Positions 12,301 through 23,832 of a stretch of DNA of 64,000 nt are shown here, in pieces. Location: contig JAXRKN010000040.1 of NCBI GenBank assembly GCA_038502055.1, positions 2,108,001 through 2,172,000 of the forward strand, given 5' to 3'. The position numbers and the translations under genes are program-made. The notes under the pieces were generated by a model, which saw only the letters and a list, made by a program, of their open reading frames with translations, was not told where the DNA came from and did no database searches. Each line of letters opens with the position of its first letter. The stretch's first letter is position 1. This stretch comes from Tanytarsus gracilentus. Lineage: Eukaryota; Arthropoda; Insecta; Diptera; Chironomidae.

Positions 12301-15300
12301 GAATAATTCAACTGAACATATATTTTCACATTTACAATTTATTTATTCGAATGAAGTCACATAATTTCTAATGAATGATTTCCGCAACAATTTCATCGTG
12401 TTTGTGAAATAATTGACAGAAATTGAGAGAATAATTTAAATAAACAAGAGGGTGTTTGTTCACTTATTTCAAGGAATAATTTTTATTGGATTATTTATTT
12501 GTTTTTTATTGGCATTCTAACAAATCGAAAGCAGCAAATTTTTCCTGGAATTTTAATTTTGATGATCAATGTCATGAAAAAGTCATATGTCATATGAAAG
12601 TGACAAATAAAGAGAAATTTGAAAGAAATGAAAATGAATTATGAGAATTCGAGAAACAACTGTAAATATCCTCACAAAAGTCATTGTTATTGATCCTTAA
12701 AAATCTTTGTAGAAACTTTTGTCAAATGCCCTCATCATCTCCACTCGTCATTGTTGTGAGCTGTAAAAAGCCACAGTAACTGAGTAAAAGTCAATTATTT
12801 TCCACTTCACATTTCTTTCACACATTTTGCACTCTTCTTTGTGTTCGCTTATTTTTTGGGGAATTCTCTCTCATGATGCATTTATATATTTTTATTTTGT
12901 CAAAGGCTTTCTTATTTTTCCTCCGTCTCACATCAGGCACGGGCAGTCAATTATCTCTTCTTTAATTTCTCGCTTATTCTCAACTTCTTGGGGTACAGCA
13001 AAAAAAAAGATTTATGATCATAAATCCACTAATGATGCCTTTGAAATCAACATGCACATTCGCATTCGTTTATGATACTAATAAGTCGACTGAACTTGCT
13101 TATAACCAAGTTATATGATTTTCTTCGCACATTCCACTGGTGGTCATTATGCGAACAGCAAAATTAATTTAGCAATAATTAATTTATTTCCATATAAAAT
13201 GATTATGAAGTTTTATGGTGGCAAATTAAAATTAATGTCATCAACATTTAAAATTTTATAGGTTTTAAAACATAAAAATGTTTGTGATTAAATTTAGAAA
13301 AAAAATTTTAGCCAAGAGATTATTTTTTTATACTTTGTTAATTTTTTGAATGGATGGTAAAAAAACTTTAGTTTCTTCTCTGAAAAATTTATTCTAAAAA
13401 TGATCAGTGTCACTTAATTTTCTGCTTATTTTTCAACTCCCACCAACATGCTTTAAAATATGACTGGACGATGATTGTGCACAAAATTTATGAAAAATTA
13501 AGCATATCGAATTAGACCTCTCCACTTGAGAATGCATTATGTGCTGCCAAGAAAATTATCTCAATGAATGTGAATGGCTGAATGTAGGAACTGCTGCTGC
13601 TTCATTGATCGTAATTCCATGAAGGGTTAGAATTTCTTGAATGAATTGCATTGTTCCAAAAAAAGGTGTCAATATCAAATGTTTAGCGGCTAAACATCAA
13701 AATCATGACATCGAAAATTTCTTAATTTATTGCATCCCATTTTTCTTTCTTTCATAAGAGCTTCGCATGCAAGAATGAATTTAGAATGGCTCATAATTGA
13801 TATTAAATGGAATCGAAGTCATTCAAGTGGAAATGCTGCTGCCATAATAGAGTTGTTCGCATAGAAAATGAAAGATGACTTTCATAATGTTTCGGCTCAT
13901 TATTAGAGTCACTTAGAAGATCATTAAGAAAGGATCAAACTGCAATAATAAAGAGACCTTAGGAATTTATTGTATCAAATAGAAACGTCAACAGCTTTAT
14001 ACGTTCGAATGAATTTGCCATTGTAGAAATGTTTATTAATGCATTTGAAAAAAATGCACATTAATAGAAATTCGAATTGAATTGTGTCGCCTTTTATTGT
14101 AGGCTGAAAAGCGATTGAAGTAACAATAGAGAAAAAATAACACTCTCAGCTATCATGTTCCAATTTGTAGTTTGTTAAATTTAATGAACCATCGATTGTC
14201 ATTTTTCAATTCCACATAATGTTGCAATTTAAAGTGTTGAAAGCGGTTTCATGGGTCTAAAAACATTTAGGTCAAAACTAAAGTTTTTCAATACTTTATT
14301 TCACAGACTGATGCCGAGAGAATTTTTTTATTAATCAAGAAAACTTTAAATTAATTACGATAATCAAAAATTAATTAATAAATTACTTGTCAAAGCACCA
14401 AATTGCTTCCGCGCAATGAAAGAAATGAATTTACACGTCTAGCAGCATACATAAAATTTATTTTAGATTTTATTCCAACAATGCAATAGTACGTGATACG
14501 AAAATTGTGTATTTACGCTGTTGCTATGTTTAAATGTATATGTTGATGCATGTAAAAACACACTTGAGGGTACACCCTGAATAATTTTTCAACCAATCGC
14601 AGAGAGTGCTAAAATATTCCACTGTAGTAAAGATGCTGCGATTTTTTTCGTAATGCTGCAAAATTGCGAATTCATGTTGCATTGGAAAAGAATTATAGCA
14701 ACTCGCTGTTTTAAAATTTATCACATGAACGAAGGAAAGAAAATAAATGAAATCTATTCAAATTAAAATTGAACCAGGATGCAACGCGTGGGGTCATAAA
14801 ATAATAAATCGAGTGTTGAAAAGTCCTTTTATCGATTTTGTCGAGGATATTCTAAATTAATATAAAAGCACAGCTCTAACATTCATTCTCATCCACTTTC
14901 CCAGAAGGATATTATAAAACTAATGAATATAAATTTATCAGATGTAACGAAAACACCAGATCTCGAGATAATTAAGTAAATAATTTAAGTATCAAGATCT
15001 CAAATAAAAAAGAGAGAAACAGAAGGAGAGAATTAATTTCGGTCACAACTTAAATTACCATAAAAACCCAATAATCTTCCATCTCAATCTTAATCGGATG
15101 CTATGCGTGTATTCGATACAACAAACATCTTTTTTCTCTGCAACGTCTCCTAATAAGCACAATTAATAAAAATTCAAATTCAATAAACTTATCTCATCTC
15201 AATACGAAAAAAAATCCACAGTAGCTAACTTTATTTTCTTCAGAAAAATCCCAATTAGGACGAGTGTCAGAGAGCCGGTAAAAATATTCCCAAAAAAAAA

Positions 15301-15872
15301 GGTATTTAAGAATTTTAACGATGCCCGAAAATGCTGCGACAAATCGAGACAATCGTCACTCGATATCCCGCACGAAAATTAATTCTTTAATTGGCTTTAA
15401 CGACACGACTTTTTCATTTAGATTTAGATCTCAAATTTTTAAGTGTTTAAAATTGTGGTTTCCTGTCGATGTCACGATAAGGGTTGATTAAATTCAAATA
15501 TTTTATTTCCGTTAGATTTTCAAAAGATTATTTTTAAATATTTTTGCAAGTGAGACATAAAAAAACGATCAACTCACACAAACGCACCATTATCACAATT
15601 TCTTCATTTCTTTATCAACGTGCGAGTGTCATTACTCACAATCGGTGGCGATGGAAAGAGGAATTTTAACAAGCTTGAAGCTACTGTTTTCGATTCCGTT
15701 TTAATCCTTTCATTCGTCAGCGAAAGATGTAAAAAGAGAAATGAAAAACTTTGTCGCAATAACTTTTTTTTGTCGACATTATAAACGCATTAATTGGCTT
15801 CATTTGTCGTTCCAATTGCAATCATGCGGATTCAGATAAAATGTTGTTTTAAGAAAAAATATTCCAAAACTA
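3304..15872. other. 12.6-kb gene-poor region upstream of Drop
   Basis: No ORF here (the longest is 95 codons at 7855-8142) resembles a known protein or shows clear coding bias. No tRNA, mobile-element terminus or repeat array was recognised. Scattered items are purine/GA tracts near 5355, a 14-bp perfect palindrome at 6646-6659, many TAAT/ATTA homeodomain-type cores near 7080-7290 (expected often in such A+T-rich DNA), and paired AGATGTCG/AGATGGCG octamers at 12134-12141 and 12166-12173. By position it probably contains Drop enhancers, but that is inference. Confidence 0.5.
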
Positions 15873-15878
15873 TTTATT
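15873..15878 (-). terminator. Poly(A) signal of Cap-G
   Basis: AATAAA on the minus strand, about 47 bases beyond the Cap-G stop at 15925-15927. Confidence 0.55.
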
Positions 15879-15924
15879 GAAAATATTGTTCATATTATTA
15901 AAGCAAAAGTAAAAAATATTGTTA

Positions 15925-18900
15925 TTATTTCCATCTTGGACGCGATTTTGGATCCTTGCTTGCAGTGGCCTTTGTGGCTTTAGAAGTAGTCGCTGATTGA
16001 GAAGCAACGCGAGTTCTCATTTGACGAGTGTTCATTGACGTTTCGCTCTGAGCTTTTTTTACTGCTTGTAATTTAGCTGGAGCTGCTGGTGGTTTTTTTA
16101 CTGGCAACTTCGAAGTCCCGGTCGTTTTTAAAGGAGCTTCTTTTGCCTTAGTTGGAATTTCAACCGCAGAACGTGTCGATTTGATTTCCAAAGATCTTGA
16201 TGCCGCTCGTGTCATCGTTGTATTTTGAGCGATTTTTTCTCTTTCTTGATTGCGAGTCATTCGGCCTTCAGAGCGAGGTGTTGTTGGAGTTACTGGTTTT
16301 GGTGTGCTCGACAACAAATTCAATGTTTTCGGTGTTGCTGATTTAAGGGACTTGCGCATGGGTGAGCTAGTTGACGGTGTTGATTGAACTGAGCGTGAAA
16401 TCTCCAAAATTCTCTTGGCATTATTAATAGGCTCTGTGCGACTTGCGGAAACGGGTGTTGATGGATATTCTTCATGATTTAATTGCTCTTGATTTCCGCG
16501 TTGTCTTTTAGGCTTAACAGTTCGCGGTGTAGCTGGTGTTGAAGGCATCATTGAGTCATTGGAGATGAGCGAGTCATCAATGGCAATAGAAGCATCTTCA
16601 ATTTGTTGAGTTGCTGGAATTTCAAGATGAACTTCCTGCGTCGCTGGCACTTCAATGTGTTGAGGAGATGCTGGAATTTCCTGAATGTCTTCAGTAAATG
16701 TTTCATTTTGAAGAGTGGCGTTAGTGAGTTTTGGCGACAAGTCAAGTAGTTTTTTCTTAGGCGAGACGTTCAAAGAGGTATCGGTTGACTCTGGAATTGA
16801 TTCATCTAGGACTCGTGATTGTTTTTGTGGTATTTCATCACTTGTTGGCACTTCTTCTTCATTTTCTTCATCAATATTCTCCAAACCTTCTTCGTCCTCA
16901 GGCATAACAGAAGAAATTTTAGCGGTGCTTGAAAACTTTAGAGCTGCCTTGAATGTTCCATTCAACATGCTTCGAAAGTCTGTGAGATTCTTCTTCGTGC
17001 GTGGATCAGCTAACGAATCTTTGAGCAGTTGATCGATATTTTTAACCATGTCCTTTCTAATTAATGGATCGTCGCCAATTTCCAATTCCAAAAGCTCTTT
17101 CGAGAATACTTTCAAAATGTCCTTGCTCTCGACATTGCCAAGCATAAAATCTAAGAACTTTGTACCAAGAGAATTGTGAAGATTTAAGCCACTGCTGCAA
17201 AAAATTGGTCGCGTAGCCCCAACAACGTACTTGAGAACAGTCTCAAGTTTGACTTCGCGTAGAGGAGAATCGTGTGGTGCTTCAAAGAGAGTCAGAATTG
17301 TGTTATGGAGCGCATCGTGAAGGAACTCTTGTTTCTTTCTTCTGATGATGTTTTCCAAGAAAACTCCCAAAATTTGACTGATTTCAGCATCGGTGACGGG
17401 ATTGAAGTACATCAACAAGAACTTTGATATGATGTCGCGTGTACAATATACACCATGCAGAATTAGCTTGCAAATGCCAATAATTGTCACTTTGTAGATT
17501 CGCTTATCGACATTTTGCTCGATGACATGCAAAAGCATCTGCATTATATCAAGATTTTTGACAATATTTGCCTCATCAATGCCATCATCGTCCTCACCAT
17601 CGGCATCAGTATATAATGTCCGTGTGCCCCCTCGTTTGCTGCGATTTTGACTGGTGTTTATTAATTCTGAGCTCGCGACAGCGCTTAATGACACATCTGC
17701 AGCATCATGTTTTTGAAAATTATCCATTTTTTCGATACTGTAACGAAGCAAGAGATCCACAATGCACTCAATTGAACACTCCCACATTAGAACGTGAGCG
17801 TTTCGGAAAATTTGTGATTTGAGGATATAGAAAATCTCTTGAGCGATTGACTCGTATAGAAGAGCGTAAGCTGTTGCCGTTTTCAATGCCCATATGCGAA
17901 TATAAATGTCGTTCGATTCCAAATGATAGCGTACAAATTCATTATAAATTGATAAGACCTCATGTGTAATACCGCGAACACCCTTTGAAGTGATGGCATA
18001 ATAGCAAATGCGAAGATTTTTCAAAATTTCACCTGGAGTCAATTTTTTGACTGCTGTTGACGAGAGATTTTCGAGGAGTGCTAATGATTGAGTCGATTCG
18101 GCAGAATGAAGCTCAGCAACTGGTCGTAGAACCTCAATTAGCTCATTTGTAAGCATCAAGTATTCATCGGCAACCTTTTGACATTCGGCATATTGCTTTC
18201 TCTCTACGAAAGTAGTCTCTAGCTCCTTTAAATCCATCATTTTGAGCTTAAGCTTGTTGGCTTTTAGTTTTTTATCCATATCTGAGCGATTGATCAAGTC
18301 CTGAATGATTTTTTGTCGACTATGCTCTGAAGGTGCTCCAATTTTGACCATTTCATTGACAATGCTGTTAAAGAACTCCAAACGAACATCAACGGTGGGT
18401 ATAATTTGCTCAATTATGCGAGAAATCTCGTGAATTGCAAATTCAGAATTATCATATTCCAAGAGAATCTTTTTCAGGAGTTCTTGAAGTCGTTCCTTTC
18501 CCAGTTCATCGTCCAAATCATTTAGTTGAGCAATTTCCATGAGCACAACTATGCTTTGACTGAAGTACATTTTAGACAACTTGATTTCGTTTTCATTGCC
18601 AAATTTAAATTCGGTGACAAATTTTTTCACAAAATCGCAGAAGATTGAGAGTTCAGGAAGAATTTCAATATTCGAAATTGTTGCATTAGTGTTCATTTCT
18701 TCTTCGTCATCGCTTCTTTCCAACACATCTCGAATTTTATTTTTACCGCGTCCCTCAGTGTAGTCTTGATGAAACTTAGCCACAGCTTTCCACACGAGGA
18801 GCATTTCGAGCGAGCATCTTCCGAGTGTCAGACAATTTTTAAACTCATGGTTTGCCTCCAAATTCAGATATGCAATCATGTCGGAGAGTTTTCGTTTTCT

Positions 18901-20132
18901 TAAAAAAAATATATTTTTTTAAATTTTAAGTATGGTTGTGACAACTTTTAATACTCACTTGAAGACTTCGTTGAGTGTTTGATCAGCAAGTTTTCGAAAT
19001 TTGACGAGCTCCTTCTCGTTCGAGTCTAATTTTGTCGCACGAATCAGTTCAGCATAGTCATAGTCATAGACACCAACCCAATTTGCGAGAAGAATATTGA
19101 CGACAGCTTTTCTTACCATATCTGAGCGATCGTTTAGACCAGTGCTTAGGATAGCAATACGATCGGCAATTTTATAGCTCTTTACTGAAAAGCTCGCCAT
19201 CTGTAGATAAGTGTGTCGTCTGACTTTCTCATCGACATCGTGTAAACGCTCAATGATAGCTGGCATGTTTGTAATTTTCTTAGCGATAGCCGTAATCGTT
19301 GCTTGACGAACTTTCGGTGCTGGATCTGATTCCATATGATAAATGTACGCTTTTGTAACTGGATCCTCGGGACTTTCAGGATCTTGCAGACGTTGAAGTC
19401 CCAAAACTGCTTGTGCACGCACATTTGGAGATACATCTTTCATGAAGTAAAGCATTCTTTCAGTGATTCCATCAATGATATTTTCGTCTAGTTCAGCCCG
19501 TTGCGAAAATGAAGCCATAATTAGAGTAACCAGCGAGCAAAGACGTGCTCGTACGTGAATCGAATCCGATGTCAACTGAAATAAATTAGCTAAAATTATT
19601 TACTTTTACTCTAAAGATTTTATAAAAATATTTACCGTCAACATTTCTTTAAACAGGTCTTGAATTATGGCATGAGATGCTCCGGTCTTTTCATCAACTT
19701 CCTCGCCAAACGATGCCACAAAGTTTCCAATAAATTTCAGTACACGCGTTGCATTATCATCTCCATCGTCACGATTCAAGCACAATCGAGTCATTTTGTT
19801 AAAGGCTGTGATGAAAATCTTATGGTCCATCTAATAAGAAGAAGCAAGATACAGTAAAGATCCAGATGGGATTTGGAAACTTTTATAAAAAATACCTTTC
19901 TATATAACTTTGTGAGTTCACCAATGCATTTATTAGAATTGCAATCGCTTCTCTGCATCGACAAGATGATTTTAATGACGTTCAAGCCATCGCCAGCAGC
20001 CCAATCTGGTTCTATCTTTTGCTTCTTGTTTGACTTTTCCATTTTGTCAGTTTTCTTCACTATTACCGCTACTTTCTCCGCCCGTTTAACATTCTCCTGA
20101 TTCGCGACTGTTACTTTACGTTTTCGAGGCAT
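15925..20132 (-). CDS. Cap-G: Condensin complex non-SMC subunit Cap-G (NCAPG, HEAT-repeat subunit)
   Basis: Four exons, 20132-19896, 19830-19636, 19575-18959 and 18898-15925, join in frame (phases 0, 0, 2) to 1340 residues, close to the usual length of insect Cap-G. A basic N-terminus (MPRKRKVTV) is followed by HEAT repeats. The signature region MLYFMKDVSPNVRAQAV and the later DPAPKVRQATI, DEKVRRHTYLQ and DMVRKAVV helices are typical of the condensin G subunit. From about residue 1014 the protein becomes acidic and then a long Ser/Thr-Pro-rich, basic tail (several TPK, TPR and SPMRK sites) ending in SRPRWK. Cap-G is part of the condensin complex that compacts mitotic chromosomes; together with Cap-H it holds DNA. 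The tail looks disordered and offers many candidate Cdk sites. Divergent to SETD3 across a 601-bp gap. Confidence 0.93.
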
Positions 20133-20733
20133 TTTAAGTGCTTTATTTTATATTTTTCCTTTTCAAAACTGTTAATTAATGAAATATGAATTTTTGTTGT
20201 TGCTTTTTTGACCGTTAAATAAAATTCGAAATTCAAAAGCCCTGACAGGGGGACGAGAACGCTGTGCAGTGTTTACTTAATTTTTTGATAAAATTAAATT
20301 TCTAAAATTTAAATTAAGTTTAAATTCATAACATTAATTGAAAATAACTCTAATCAACAAATTAACTAGCTAGCTTTCATTCAAGGTGAGAAAATTTCTG
20401 CATTAATTTCATTTAAGAGCCGAAATAGATAAATAAAAAAAATTATCGCCTTATTTAGAAGAAAAAATTTTCACCCTTTTTACTTTTTATTTTCTGTTAT
20501 CTTTTTTTTTCTTTAGTTGCTGTCCGTGGCACTACTGGCCGGCCTTGATTACATACAATTAAAATCTAATTAAAAATTAAACGATACCCATGAAGATATA
20601 AGAAAAAATAAAAAAATAAAAAAAAAAAAAAATCTCTAGCTGGCCAGGGACCGAGATCTCGCTTGGAGAGGAGGAGGAGGAGGAGGAAGAGGAGGAGGAG
20701 GAGGAGGAAAGAGAAAACCGGAAAAAATCTAAG
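20133..20733. promoter_or_regulatory. Divergent promoter region between Cap-G and SETD3
   Basis: 601 bases separate the two start codons, so both transcripts must start here. The stretch holds A+T-rich DNA, a pyrimidine run with TTTAGTTGCT near 20505-20522, a GGCCGGCC octamer near 20538, an A-rich tract and the GGA repeat at 20665-20709. No confident TATA box, or initiator with a correctly placed DPE, was found for either gene. Confidence 0.5.
20665..20709 (+). repeat. (GGA)n microsatellite in the SETD3 5' leader
   Basis: A nearly pure GGA/GAG trinucleotide run of about 45 bases with one interruption. It ends 24 bases before the SETD3 start codon, so it is probably transcribed as purine-only 5' UTR. 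It creates apparent Ser- or Arg-rich ORFs on both strands that are not genes. Confidence 0.85.
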
Positions 20734-22284
20734 ATGGGTAAAAAATCTGAAAAATCAAGAGGAAAACTGTCGGTTAACAAGCGCAATGAGCTCAAATTGT
20801 TTGCCGACGCAATTCTTGTGGCATCACGACAAACGCCGACAGACGCTAACGGTGAATTTCAAATATATAGCGAAATTAATAATCTCCTTGAGAAAATTAT
20901 GCAAATTGAGAGTGAAATTAAGCATGCTCACTTCAAGACATCGAGATCGGAACATGCTATCGAAAAGTTCATTGACTGGTGTAAAGAAGAGGGTGCAAAG
21001 TTTCCCAAAATAGAGCTTAAAAGCCTTGCCGATTATTCCGGTCTCGGACTGGTGAGTTACTTTAATCTATACTTTTTCGATCCGCAAATCATTGATTTGA
21101 GTTCATTCTGCGAGTTTAAAAGTTTATGTTAATTCTTTTAGGTAGCCAAAGAGTCACTCAAGAAGGAAGAAGTTTTCATTCAGATCCCTGAATCAATGAT
21201 TTTCTCATTTAACAAAATTCAAGATCAACTTCCGGAGATGCTGAGACAACGAATTTTTCTCGAGTGTCCATTATTTCAAAATATGAGTCACATCCGACTG
21301 ACTTTCGCACTCATTATTGAAAAGTTAAATAGCCAAAGTAAATGGAAGCCCTATTTGGACATTTTACCAGACAAATTTCGCACCGTTCTGTATTTCTCAC
21401 CGGTCGAAATGAAGGAACTTCAAGGCACAATGGCATTTACAAATGCATGCAAGCAAGTCAAGTTCATTGCAACTCAATATGCATTTCTCTACAAGTACTT
21501 GATGGTGGCGATTGAAAATCATCCAGTCGTCGAAGAGCTGCAAAATAGTTTCACTTATGAGTTCTATCGATGGGCCGTTTCGGCAATTATGACGCGTCAA
21601 AATGTTATTCCTCAAGATGACGGATCACGCGAATCTGTTTTAATTCCTCTCTGGGATATGGCTAATCACGTTAATGGAACAATCAATACGCAATACAATG
21701 AAGAGACACGCCAAATTGAAAGCTTTTGTCTGAGTGATTTCAATGCTAGCCAACAAGTAACGATGGCATATGGCAACAGATCGAATAGTGACTTCTTAAT
21801 TCACAATGGATTCGTTTATGCTGAAAATGCGAATAAAGATTTGAGCATTAAATTGAGTCTAAGTAAGGACGATGAGCTCTTCAATGATCGTGCTGAGCTC
21901 TTGAAGAAGTTAAATCTTCCACCATCGGGCAATTTTCAAATATCACCTCAATTTTCAAACGAACTTGTTGCCTTTTTACGGGTGTTCAATATGAGTAAAG
22001 ATCAACTTCAAACGTGGCTTCAAGCTGAAAATACCAAAGATTTGCTCAATCCTGAGATGCCCTTGGACGTTGCATTTCAAAAGAAAATTATTCAATTTCT
22101 ACTCATTCGAATTAAGATTTTGCTGAAAGCATTTCCCTCAACTCTCGACGAGGACCTCGTTCTGCTTGAAAACGGAGGATTATCAAAAACTAAAATCATG
22201 CTCGTGCAATATCGTATTCTCGAAAAGAAGATTTTCCACGAAGTGCTCGAAACTCTCGAACAACAAATTAAATTATTTAATTAA
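20734..22284 (+). CDS. SETD3: SETD3-type actin-histidine N-methyltransferase
   Basis: Two exons, 20734-21051 and 21142-22284 (phase 0, donor GTGAGT), give 486 residues. It is shorter than human SETD3 (594), mainly at the termini. The start MGKKS matches the family. The SET domain spans roughly residues 90-325 and contains WAVSAIMTRQN, IPLWDMANH and YGNRSNSDF. Asn260, Trp277 and Tyr316 line up with the human actin-peptide pocket residues Asn255, Trp273 and Tyr312, so the His-specific pocket appears intact. The Rubisco-LSMT-type substrate-binding helical domain fills about residues 340-480. The family methylates a conserved actin histidine (His73) in the cytoplasm using S-adenosylmethionine. 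AATAAA at 22305-22310 lies only 21 bases after the stop; MOZART1 follows on the same strand. Confidence 0.93.
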
Positions 22285-22304
22285 ACTTTAATTTAAAGCG
22301 ATTC

Positions 22305-22310
22305 AATAAA
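22305..22310 (+). terminator. Poly(A) signal of SETD3
   Basis: AATAAA starting 21 bases after the TAA stop at 22282-22284; the SETD3 3' UTR must be very short. About 200 bases remain before the MOZART1 start codon, and these must contain its promoter. Confidence 0.6.
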
Positions 22311-22511
22311 AACGTACTAAAATGTTTGTAACGAACTTTTTGTTTTTGAAATAGGGTCAATTCCATGCAACACTTTAAAAAAAACGTTACGTAATTTACA
22401 AACTAATCGCAACTAAAAACAAAAGTTTCGCGAATCATAAAAACAAAAAAGGTTTCTTGAATAAAAATCTCACTAAATTTACGCAATTGAATTATTTTCA
22501 ATACTTTTTAG

Positions 22512-22766
22512 ATGTGCCAGGAAATGTCACAGCAGCCAGATAAGAGTAAGAATGACTTGTCACAAATCAGAAATTCACAAGAACTCCGCGCAAACATTTT
22601 GAATATTTCCAACATCCTCAACACCGGTCTCACGCAAGATCAACTGGAAATTTGCATTCAATTGTGCGAGGCTGGCGTTCATCCATCAGCCTTGGCCAAT
22701 GTAATTCAACAGATCAGACGAGAAATGTCTCAAATTCAGAGCCAAAATAATGGAACACAAAATTAG
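22512..22766 (+). CDS. MZT1: Mitotic-spindle organizing protein 1 (MOZART1)
   Basis: Single exon, 84 residues. The conserved core is at about residues 25-70: ILNTGLTQDQLEICIQL, then CEAGVHPSALANVIQQIRRE. This is the family's small helical domain (TGL, then E-GV-P-ALA-VI). MOZART1 binds the N-termini of gamma-tubulin complex proteins and helps recruit or activate the gamma-tubulin ring complex at microtubule-organising centres. The first ATG (22512) is taken as start; an ATG four codons later (22524) would give MSQQPDKS and is an equally credible start. Tandem to SETD3 and convergent with UQCC1; the poly(A) signal at 22832-22837 lies beyond the UQCC1 poly(A) signal. Confidence 0.9.
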   Translation: MCQEMSQQPDKSKNDLSQIRNSQELRANILNISNILNTGLTQDQLEICIQLCEAGVHPSALANVIQQIRREMSQIQSQNNGTQN

Positions 22767-22787
22767 AATTATCAATGGCATCTCTCT

Positions 22788-22793
22788 TTTATT
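22788..22793 (-). terminator. Poly(A) signal of UQCC1
   Basis: AATAAA on the minus strand, about 80 bases after the UQCC1 stop at 22874-22876 and only 22 bases from the MOZART1 stop on the opposite strand. Confidence 0.5.
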
Positions 22794-22831
22794 CACTCTA
22801 TTGTTATGATCTAAGTGCATTTTACAACTTT

Positions 22832-22837
22832 AATAAA
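22832..22837 (+). terminator. Poly(A) signal of MOZART1
   Basis: AATAAA on the plus strand, 66 bases after the MOZART1 stop and 37 bases short of the UQCC1 stop codon on the other strand. Mature transcripts would overlap tail to tail. Confidence 0.55.
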
Positions 22838-22873
22838 TTATGTTGAGCGATGTTTTCTAAAGAATAGAATTAA

Positions 22874-23672
22874 TCATTCATTCAGAGGGATCCAGTTAAT
22901 TTTTGGATTACTGAGAAGTTGTTCGCGACTCAGTTCGTCCAGGTATTTGGAGTTTTTCCTCACATACTTTACAAGCTTTTCGAGTTCAGTAAAATTTGTG
23001 CAATCCGATTCGAAAAATCTTCTCCAGAGCGCACAAGCAAGAGTTTTGTCATCGAACCACAGACCCTCATCATAGCTTATGAGACTCGCTTGAAACTGCT
23101 CCGATAAAATTTCAATCTGTTTCCGCTTGAATGACGGATTGTCATTGCCAAGCTTCTTTGATCGCGATTGCACATCACTCCACATCGTTTCAACAAGGCA
23201 ATTCCTTAGAAACCTGCCGTCTTGATGATTATTGGCACCCTCTTGCATAAGTCTGGTGCATAAAAGCCATACATGGAGTTCAGTTATTAAGAACCAACTG
23301 TTAAATGAATCTTTCAACTGGAACTCTTGGAAAAATTCAATGTAATTTACTCGATCAGCGATGTTCTCATACAGCAAGGAACTTCCAGCGCGAAGTCTGC
23401 TCTTTGATTTTTCAAAACTTTTCAAAAGTCTTCTGATAAATCCAGGTGGTTTGGGTTCAAGGCTTGGCGTTGTGCTGTATGGTTGAGTGATTCTTAAATT
23501 TATTGCCGCAAACTGATGATGATTTGCGATCACGACCGGAAATCTCAATAGATTTCGCTAAACAATAGATTTTTTTATTAGAATATTTCATCATTATAAG
23601 ATTATAAAAATTTATGTGAATTAAGGATTGTCGATATTCACTTACACACACGATTGACCTTATTAAACTCAT
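22874..23672 (-). CDS. UQCC1: Ubiquinol-cytochrome c reductase complex assembly factor 1 (Cbp3-type chaperone)
   Basis: Two exons, 23672-23646 (27 nt, MSLIRSIVC) and 23557-22874, phase 0, with a strong GTAAGTG donor, give 236 residues. The spliced N-terminus is rich in Arg/Leu/Ser without acids (MSLIRSIVCRNLLRFPVV), as expected of a mitochondrial presequence. Without the first exon the frame would have no ATG near its start. The chaperone domain at about residues 90-210 contains SFNSWFLITELHVWLL, TRLMQEG, and a MWSDVQSRSKKLG segment that matches the family's MW-DV-R-R-LG. The Cbp3/UQCC1 family acts in the mitochondrial matrix with UQCC2 in cytochrome b synthesis and early complex III assembly. 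Divergent from SPOUT1 (160 bp). Confidence 0.9.
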
Positions 23673-23832
23673 TTTTTAATCTAATTTTCAGAAAAATGTT
23701 TTTAAAAATTTAATATATTAATGAAAGTTCACAGAAATTTCACCAGATGTCGCTTCTGTTTGAGTGACACTTTTTTAAATGTTCCCCAAAAATTGTAAAC
23801 ACAACAACGTGAACTTTTTAAAATAATAAAAT
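23673..23832. promoter_or_regulatory. Shared divergent promoter of UQCC1 and SPOUT1
   Basis: Only 160 bases lie between the opposing start codons. The half next to UQCC1 is A+T-rich; a CCAGATGTCGCTTCTG segment at 23743-23758 is the only G+C-richer motif. No TATA box or canonical initiator/DPE pair was found. A short TATA-less bidirectional promoter is typical of housekeeping genes. Confidence 0.7.

Noticed and set aside
20577..21013. Ser-rich (minus) and Arg-rich (plus) ORFs over the GGA repeat
   Set aside because: They are translations of the microsatellite and of another frame of SETD3 exon 1.
22874..23548. UQCC1 as a single-exon gene
   Set aside because: The first codon of that frame is TTG with no ATG nearby; a 27-nt upstream exon with a consensus donor supplies the ATG and a presequence.
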